This document shows positions 42,576-47,833 of a stretch of DNA of 47,833 nt, piece after piece. Each line of letters begins with the position of its first letter. The stretch's first letter is position 1. A program made the translations under genes and the position numbers. Origin of the DNA: DSOI01 sp041394885 (GTDB lineage Bacteria > Acidobacteriota > Terriglobia > Bryobacterales > Bryobacteraceae); the NCBI GenBank assembly GCA_041394885.1, contig JAWKHI010000051.1, forward strand, positions 1 through 47,833. The letters are read 5' to 3'. The notes beneath the pieces were generated by a model. That model did no database searches. It was not told the DNA's origin and saw only the letters and a program-made list of their open reading frames with translations.

Positions 42576-43721
42576 ATGACAGTCCTAAATCGACAGCAGA
42601 AGACGGACATACTCGCTCGCGGTTTCACGCGGCGTTCCTTCGGGCGGATCGGCGCACTGCTCGGCGCCGGAGCCGCATTGCCGTTCTACAATGAACCGGC
42701 GCTGGCGCAGTTGTCGCGATTGCGCTCACCATTGCCCCCCGGGGCGGTAAAGATCAATGCGAACGAGAATCCGCTTGGACCTTGTCCGGAGGCTCTCGAT
42801 GCCATGCGAAAGGCGCTCGTCGACGGTGGCCGGTATCAGTACGAAGAGACCTTCAGCTACGCGCAAACGCTGGCGGAGCAAGAGGGCGTGCCGGCAAACT
42901 ATGTACTCCCGTTCGCCGGGTCGAGCGATCCGTTGCATCGCGTTGTGCTGGCGTACGCTTCCCCCGAAAAGGCCTTTGTGACCGCGGATCCGGGATACGA
43001 AGCTGGCGAGCGGGCGGCGCGCTACATTGGCGCGAAGGTAGCCAAGGTTCCGTTGACAAAAGAGTACGGCCACGACGTCAAGGGAATGCTCTCGGCGCAC
43101 GCGTCGCCGGGCGTGTTCTATATTTGCAATCCCAACAACCCGACAGGCACCACTACGCCGCGCGCCGATATCGAGTATCTTCTGGCGAACAAGCCAGCCG
43201 GCTCGATCCTGCTTCTCGACGAAGCGTATATTCATTTCACCGACGAGCCTTTCGGCACTGACCTTGTGGCCAAGGATAAGGACGTCATCGTGCTTCGGAC
43301 GTTCTCCAAGCTGTACGGCATGGCGGGTCTCCGTGCAGGCGCGGCCATAGGACGGCCCGATCTACTCGCGAAAATCATGAACTACGGCGCCGGAGCGATG
43401 CCGGCCACCGGCATGGCTGGCGCCAAAGCCAGTTTGCTATCGAAGCCTCTGGTTGCCGAGCGCAAGAAGATCGTGAGAGACATCCGCAACGATCAGTTCG
43501 CTTTTCTCGACAAGCAGAGAATTCCGTTCGTACCGTCGGTGAGTAATAAGTTCATGATGGACGTCAGACAGCCGGCGCAGGAATTCGTCGCCAAGATGCA
43601 GGCAGAGAAGATCTTCGTCGGCCGGAGTTGGCCGGCATGGCCCACGCATGTACGCGTGACCGTGGGAACCATGGACGAGATGAAGAAGTTCCAGGCGGCC
43701 GTTCGCAAGGTGCTTGCCTGA
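42576..43721 (+). CDS. Histidinol-phosphate-aminotransferase-like enzyme with Tat leader
   Basis: A 381-residue class I/II PLP aminotransferase. AAGGAG lies nine bases before the chosen ATG. The leader reads TRRSFGRIGALLGAGAALPF, a twin-arginine signal ending near EPALAQ. Then come INANENPLGPCPEA, the IC-NPNNPTGTT motif, LLLDEAYIHF and the PLP lysine in RTFSKLYGMAGLRAG, with RVTVGTMDEM near the end; all fit HisC-type enzymes. Export of such an enzyme is unusual but known for a small group of Tat-type aminotransferases. It is the second gene of a unit with a TonB receptor and a SulP transporter. Cytosolic histidine synthesis is therefore unlikely. Confidence 0.93.
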   Translation: MTVLNRQQKTDILARGFTRRSFGRIGALLGAGAALPFYNEPALAQLSRLRSPLPPGAVKINANENPLGPCPEALDAMRKALVDGGRYQYEETFSYAQTLAEQEGVPANYVLPFAGSSDPLHRVVLAYASPEKAFVTADPGYEAGERAARYIGAKVAKVPLTKEYGHDVKGMLSAHASPGVFYICNPNNPTGTTTPRADIEYLLANKPAGSILLLDEAYIHFTDEPFGTDLVAKDKDVIVLRTFSKLYGMAGLRAGAAIGRPDLLAKIMNYGAGAMPATGMAGAKASLLSKPLVAERKKIVRDIRNDQFAFLDKQRIPFVPSVSNKFMMDVRQPAQEFVAKMQAEKIFVGRSWPAWPTHVRVTVGTMDEMKKFQAAVRKVLA

Positions 43722-43741
43722 TCGCCTTTAGGTGACAGTTT

Positions 43742-45016
43742 GTGAATCTTTTCGGCCAACGTTACGATTGGGCCCGGCTGAGCGGCGATTGCTTTGGAGG
43801 GACGATCGCCGCTCTCATAGCTCTTCCGTATGGATTGGCGATGGCCGCGCTGATGGGGCTGCCGCCTGTAATGGGCGTATTCAGTTCTATCCTCACGGCG
43901 CCTCTAACCGGGATGTTGGGGCGCAACCCCGTGTTGGTGGGTGGACCATCGTCGGTAACCGTTCCGTTCTTGGCCGCGGCGGTGGCTCAACAAGGGCAAG
44001 CCGGCGCGGCCAAAGTTACCGTCATTGCAGGCATCGCACTGATGGCTTTTTGTGTAATTGGAATGGGCCGCTGGATCATGAAGGTTCCGCTGCCCGTAAT
44101 ATCGGGATTCTCCTGCGGCATCGGTGGCATGATGATGATCTCGCAGTTGAAGACGATTCTGGGGCTGGCGCCGCCGGCCGGAGGGTGGTCTGAAAGCATG
44201 GCGGGCCAGTTCGCCCAAGCTGTGATGAGTCTGGGACAGACTCGCTTTGAACCGCTCGTGATCGCCGTACTGGTTGTTGTGGTTGCCACTTTGGTAAACC
44301 GCCGCTCGGCCCGCATGCCTGCGCCCCTGCTGGGTGTCGGCGTAGCCTGCGCAGTTTCCTCCGCGATGGGCTGGACCGGCGCCGAGGTCGGGGCCCTTCC
44401 TCTCGGGCTACCCAAACTGGTGGGCATCTCCTGGGTTCCGGCCGACGTCTGGCAGACACTACCGTCGGCACTCGGGTTAGCATTCGTCACGGCGGCGAAT
44501 CTGCTCATCACCAGCCGCCTCGTCTATCACTTCCTAGGAGATCACCGGCGCCAGCGCCGGGCCGATCACGATCGCGAGTTGGGCGCCTATGGGATCGCGA
44601 ACGTGGTGGCCGGCGTCTTTGGAGCCCCGCTCAGCGTGGGCATTCCGGCGAGAAGTCTCGCCAACGTTCGCTGCGGTGGCACCACCCCGGTATCGAATCT
44701 GATTCACGGAGCGCTACTGGCGCTGCTCCTTTGGGTGGGACGCGGCTGGATCGAACATGTGCCCCTTGCCGCGCTCGCCGGCGTAACCGCCTGGATCGGC
44801 GCGTACCTCCTCGATTGGAGCACGTGGCGTCGATTACCGAAAATGCGCACCGCGGACGCCATCGCCTTCCTGGCTACCGCGATTGGCGTGCAGTTCGTAA
44901 ACCCGGTGAGCGCTGTTGCTTTCGGCGTACTACCCTATGTATGGCCTCGCCTTCGCGACGCGGCAATGGCGTCACGCGGTTTTCAGCCTGCTGCCTCCGC
45001 CAAATCGGCCGGCTGA
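43742..45016 (+). CDS. SulP-family anion permease lacking a STAS domain
   Basis: A 424-residue membrane protein with about ten to twelve hydrophobic segments. The N-terminal ALIALPYGLAMAALMGLPPV and LVGGPSSVTVPFLAA fit the SulP anion transporter core. Normal family members are about 550 residues long with a C-terminal cytoplasmic STAS domain; here the protein ends soon after the last helix, so the domain is absent. It starts with GTG preceded by AGGTGA, 20 bases after the aminotransferase. Possible substrates are sulfate, bicarbonate or organic anions. Its stop lies three bases from the stop of the convergent next gene. Confidence 0.9.
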   Translation: MNLFGQRYDWARLSGDCFGGTIAALIALPYGLAMAALMGLPPVMGVFSSILTAPLTGMLGRNPVLVGGPSSVTVPFLAAAVAQQGQAGAAKVTVIAGIALMAFCVIGMGRWIMKVPLPVISGFSCGIGGMMMISQLKTILGLAPPAGGWSESMAGQFAQAVMSLGQTRFEPLVIAVLVVVVATLVNRRSARMPAPLLGVGVACAVSSAMGWTGAEVGALPLGLPKLVGISWVPADVWQTLPSALGLAFVTAANLLITSRLVYHFLGDHRRQRRADHDRELGAYGIANVVAGVFGAPLSVGIPARSLANVRCGGTTPVSNLIHGALLALLLWVGRGWIEHVPLAALAGVTAWIGAYLLDWSTWRRLPKMRTADAIAFLATAIGVQFVNPVSAVAFGVLPYVWPRLRDAAMASRGFQPAASAKSAG

Positions 45017-45019
45017 AAC

Positions 45020-45988
45020 TTACTGTGGGTCACCGAGATCATAGGCATCCGTAACGGTAAGTGTCACTAAAAAAGCCCCAAGGTTATTCTGCCAGTGGCG
45101 ATTGTCGTTCACTGCCAGCCGAAGTCGGCCGCTGAGCCCGCTCTTGGACTGTTTCGCACCCAGAAAGAACACTTCGCCCGCCGCTCCAGCGCGACCCACT
45201 AGTGCGCCAAACGGATGCCCGTCGAACAAATGGGACTTATAGGCCGGCGAACCAGGCTTAGTGAGCCCATTCGGATCGGATGCCCAGCTATCGGTCTGCC
45301 ACGACAGCCTCACAAATCCCCGCGCTGTGGAGTCGAGTTTCGAGGACGGCGCGAGCACGACTCCGGAGTCCAAATACTCGATTTGCGTGGAGTGCTTCAA
45401 CGAATGGACCTGAAACGTGCGCCGCGTGCGGTTCTGGCGGACAGCAAGGGATCGGATCTTCGCCCAGGGCAATGACATCGCTTCGCCGGACGCCGTCCGG
45501 ACATCCACCGAGCCAGCCGGAAGTTGGGCCCGCAAGGCGTCCGGTCCGGGAACTCGGATCAGCGCCAACGTCCGGTCAAAGCCGTCCGCGTAGCCAGGAA
45601 TCAGGCGCTCAAACAGCCGGTAGAGCGGGCGCGGTTCATGCTGGTCTGTGTCCTTCAACGTTTCGAGCAGCGGAGTGAGGACGGGCAAGCCGATCGCCGT
45701 CAGTTCTTCGACTGCCTGGTCCCGTGCCTTGCGGTCCGTGGACTGTATGGCAGCCAATCCGGCCGTGATCCGCCCGGCTTCGAATTCCGACGCCGGCGCC
45801 GCCGAATGTACCGACAGCACCTTCTCGATGGGCAATGTCGCGGGTGCGCCTGCGCCTGAGAGCTTCAGGGTACGGAGGTTGGTTTGGCCTTCCACGCTTT
45901 CGCCATCCACGGTGCGAATCAGCACCCAATTGGCGGCCGCCAAGTTTCCGGCCAGTAGCAGTGCAGCGAGCGGAATACGTAGTTGCAT
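45020..45988 (-). CDS. Secreted protein with PA-IL-like C-terminal domain
   Basis: A 322-residue protein with a signal peptide (MQLRIPLAALLLAGNLAAA). The middle is helical, HEAT-like (AGLAAIQSTDRKARDQAVEE and LPVLTPLLETLKD). The end, HPFGALVGRAGAAGEVFFLG followed by GRLRLAVNDN and NLGAFLVTLTV, matches the galactose-binding PA-IL lectin-like fold, whose calcium site uses the NDN residues. I infer a carbohydrate-binding role outside the cell. The part between residues 150 and 240 contains a further beta-rich region that I cannot assign. Confidence 0.75.
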   Translation of the reverse strand: MQLRIPLAALLLAGNLAAANWVLIRTVDGESVEGQTNLRTLKLSGAGAPATLPIEKVLSVHSAAPASEFEAGRITAGLAAIQSTDRKARDQAVEELTAIGLPVLTPLLETLKDTDQHEPRPLYRLFERLIPGYADGFDRTLALIRVPGPDALRAQLPAGSVDVRTASGEAMSLPWAKIRSLAVRQNRTRRTFQVHSLKHSTQIEYLDSGVVLAPSSKLDSTARGFVRLSWQTDSWASDPNGLTKPGSPAYKSHLFDGHPFGALVGRAGAAGEVFFLGAKQSKSGLSGRLRLAVNDNRHWQNNLGAFLVTLTVTDAYDLGDPQ

Positions 45989-46300
45989 TGGGTAGATCTT
46001 AGCGCGGCACTGGCAATGCCAGCCGGTTTCTAAATGCTCCTTTCAAACATTGCGTCCCATTTTCCGGCGCACGGCCTACGCTGACCTTTTCGGCGTGGCT
46101 CGCGCCGGGTACTTCACCGCCATCGACCTGGACAGGCCCATCCCGTACAGCAACTGGCCGCTGGGTAGTTCGGCTTCGCTGGCCGCGGCCCGCTTCGCCG
46201 ACACTGCCGGCGCCGGCACAGGACGCACTAGTGCCGATCGTCTAGCCGCCAGTCTATCATTTGCGCCGGGACCAGCCAGCAAGGTAAGCTGACTCACCAT
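45989..46300. other. Divergent intergenic region, no gene assigned
   Basis: About 310 bases between the leftward PA-IL-like gene and the rightward DUF4440 gene. An 80-codon open frame (46050-46292) has no family resemblance and is probably not coding. No strong promoter pair was found. Confidence 0.5.
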
Positions 46301-46723
46301 ATGAGAACCGTTTTGTCTCTGCTTACCTGTTCGTTCCTGGTGGCGGCCGCTAGCAACCCGGCCGCGGAAAAGGCCGTGATGGCCGCACACGACGCGTTCA
46401 ACGCGGCAGCCAAGGCCGGCGACGCCGCTTCGCTCGAGAAGATCCTGGGCGACGACTTGGTTTATGGCCACTCGAGCGCCAAGATCGAGAACAAGCGCCA
46501 GTGCATCGATGCGCTGGTCAAGGGCCACCCGGACTTCCGCCTGGAGCCCGGCGCCACGGTGTCGGTTTACGGCAACACGGCCGTGTTGCATGGTTTGATG
46601 AAGGCACACGTGAACCAGAATGGAAAAGCGAACGTGGTGCCGCTCGACCTGCTGCAGGTTTGGGTGAAGACGGGCAGCCGTTGGATCATGGTGGCGCGGC
46701 ATACCACGCGCACGGCCCAGTAG
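46301..46723 (+). CDS. Secreted DUF4440/NTF2-like protein
   Basis: A 140-residue protein with a signal peptide (MRTVLSLLTCSFLVAAAS). The remainder fits the NTF2-like DUF4440 fold: AHDAFNAAAKAGDAASLEKI, LGDDLVYGHSSAKIENK, GNTAVLHGLMKAHV and VWVKTGSRWIMVARHTTR. Members often bind small molecules and have diverse or unknown roles. It stands alone on this strand between a divergent and a convergent gene. Confidence 0.82.
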   Translation: MRTVLSLLTCSFLVAAASNPAAEKAVMAAHDAFNAAAKAGDAASLEKILGDDLVYGHSSAKIENKRQCIDALVKGHPDFRLEPGATVSVYGNTAVLHGLMKAHVNQNGKANVVPLDLLQVWVKTGSRWIMVARHTTRTAQ

Positions 46724-46728
46724 AAGCG

Positions 46729-46746
46729 GCCGGTCCGGCAACCGGC
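46729..46746 (+). terminator. GC hairpin after the DUF4440 gene
   Basis: GCCGGT (46729-46734) and ACCGGC (46741-46746) form a perfect six-base stem around CCGGCA. No T-tract follows, so termination is only a suggestion. It lies between two convergent genes. Confidence 0.35.
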
Positions 46747-46840
46747 TTACGAAGCGCAAAGGCCGCTCCGGCGCGGCTCCAAACATGACAGAAACCTGCC
46801 ATCGCAGAGCGCCGGAGCGAGTCCGTCTCGCGCGAGTTTC

Positions 46841-47833
46841 TCAGAAATTAGGGACGCGGACCCCTGGGCTCGCGAGCGGAATGACGCGGCGATGGTCCGC
46901 GTACTTTTCGACGTCTTTCGCAATCTCCGCCGCTTTGCCGATGAGGCAGAACTGCAGGCGTTCGGGGACGAAGTATCTGCGGATGGCGACGTTGGCCTGC
47001 TCGAGCGTAACGGCGTCGATGCGGGAAAACATGTCGTCGATTTCGCCGCGCGACAGGCCGAACAGATCCAGTTCTCCTATCAGTTCGGCCACCTGACCGG
47101 TGGTTTCGAGCGCCCGCGGAGGGAACGTCCCTTTCACGTAGGCCTTGGCGGACTGGAGTTGCGCGGCCGTGATGCCATTGTCGTGGAAGCGCCCCAGGAC
47201 TTCGACGGCGAGATCGATCGCGGGCACGGTCGATTCGGTCTTGGTGAAGGAAGCGATGGCGATGGCGCCGGGCAGACGGTCCGTCTGGACGCGGGAGCCG
47301 GCTCCGTAGGTGAGGCCGGAGTTGACGCGTAGTTCGTCGTTGAGGAGCGAGGTGAACCGGCCGCCGAACAGCGTGTTGACCAAGTCGAGGACAGTGCGGT
47401 CACGGTGTTTACGGTCAATGCCGGGAAGCGCGATGGTGAAATAAGTCTGGGTGGCGTCGGGCTTGTCGACGAGCAGGAGCCGCGGTTGGGTGTGGGACAC
47501 GGTGCTAGCCGAAGTCCAATCGAACCGTGAGCCGGAGGGGATGGAGGCGAAGGCCTTCTCGATTCGCAGGGCGAATGCGGAGGGATCAAAGTCACCCACT
47601 GCGACGATGTGGACGTTGCGCGCCACATAGAGACGGCGGTGGGTTCCGACGATGGAGTCGCGGGTGATGGCTTTGAGCGAGAGTTCATCGCCGGAAGCGG
47701 GATGCCCGTACGGATGGGCGGCGCCGAAGTAGAAAGGCCGGAAGTACAGTTGGGCGGCTGTGCGCGGCTCATCCTTGGCGGCCAGCGCGGCGCCGATTTG
47801 CTGTTCGATGGTCTTTGCGACCTCGGCGGCGTC
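46841..47833 (-). CDS. M16-family metallopeptidase, C-terminal part (N-terminus beyond the window)
   Basis: The window holds 330 C-terminal residues of an M16 (pitrilysin/insulinase-like) peptidase; the frame is open to the right edge. Typical parts are FYFGAAHPYGHPASG, RNVHIVAVGDFDP, the interdomain YFTIALPGIDRKHRDRTVLD, GGRFTSLLNDELRVNSGLTY and the final NVAIRRYFVPERLQFCLIGK. The zinc-binding HxxEH motif would lie further right, so it cannot be told whether this is an active subunit or an inactive partner, as is common when two M16 genes are paired. The gene is probably secreted or periplasmic. Confidence 0.9.
   Translation of the reverse strand, partial: DAAEVAKTIEQQIGAALAAKDEPRTAAQLYFRPFYFGAAHPYGHPASGDELSLKAITRDSIVGTHRRLYVARNVHIVAVGDFDPSAFALRIEKAFASIPSGSRFDWTSASTVSHTQPRLLLVDKPDATQTYFTIALPGIDRKHRDRTVLDLVNTLFGGRFTSLLNDELRVNSGLTYGAGSRVQTDRLPGAIAIASFTKTESTVPAIDLAVEVLGRFHDNGITAAQLQSAKAYVKGTFPPRALETTGQVAELIGELDLFGLSRGEIDDMFSRIDAVTLEQANVAIRRYFVPERLQFCLIGKAAEIAKDVEKYADHRRVIPLASPGVRVPNF

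Noticed and set aside
46050..46292. An 80-codon plus-strand ORF
   Set aside because: No Shine-Dalgarno, no family resemblance, and its position fits a divergent promoter region.

Overview
The window looks like chromosomal DNA of an Acidobacteriota bacterium, most like the Bryobacterales/Solibacter group. The reasons are a high-GC, gene-dense layout; three large TonB-dependent receptors with an N-terminal carboxypeptidase-regulatory-like domain; paired DUF1501/DUF1549 and DUF1552/DUF1592 genes; PQQ-like beta-propellers; many proteins with Tat-type leaders; and a fragment resembling the TIGR03437 C-terminal domain. No tRNA, rRNA, CRISPR array, intact insertion sequence or transcription regulator was recognised.

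Layout. (1) 1-3117: a RiPP-like locus cut by the left edge. A short precursor with a lasso-type leader motif, an HPr-kinase-like P-loop protein and a radical SAM enzyme lie on the minus strand; a family-5 nucleotidyltransferase is divergent. (2) 3154-3645: a small odd ORF combining three motifs typical of extracellular contractile injection system (eCIS) proteins. (3) 3689-11734: a plus-strand catabolic block with a type I sulfatase, MFS transporter, isopropylmalate-dehydrogenase-like enzyme, HpcH/HpaI aldolase, Fe-dependent alcohol dehydrogenase, PQQ propeller and Tat-type Gfo/Idh/MocA oxidoreductase. Tight overlaps suggest co-transcription of most of it, and the content suggests use of a sulfated sugar or sugar acid. 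(4) 11746-16601: a secreted protein with five DUF3395-like domains, whose ribosome-binding site lies in a perfect 12-bp hairpin, then a TonB receptor. (5) 16602-21220: a degraded stretch with a 4 x 30-bp tandem repeat, gene remnants, an intact mannonate-dehydratase-like gene, a truncated TPR gene and two genes with repeated -1 frameshifts. (6) 21221-30580, minus strand: TonB receptor, esterase, broken PQQ/EF-hand gene, broken DUF1592 gene and intact DUF1552 gene. (7) 30748-35228, minus strand: DUF1549, DUF1501, a SUMF1-fold protein without catalytic cysteines, and a small membrane protein. (8) 35366-38842, plus strand: Tat-type aldo/keto reductase, orphan cytochrome oxidase subunit III-like protein, sialidase-like protein and an HExxH protein. 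(9) 39069-45016, plus strand: TonB receptor, Tat-type aminotransferase and STAS-less SulP transporter. (10) 45020-47833: a PA-IL-like protein, a DUF4440 protein and the C-terminal part of an M16 peptidase.

The strongest candidates for something undescribed are the RiPP-like locus (full lasso leader motif, but an eight-residue core with no Asp/Glu for a lasso ring), the eCIS-motif mosaic, and the hairpin that covers the start region of the five-domain DUF3395 gene. The frameshifts between 19.5 and 25.9 kb are all single-base losses, many at short homopolymers, so sequencing error competes with real gene decay there.
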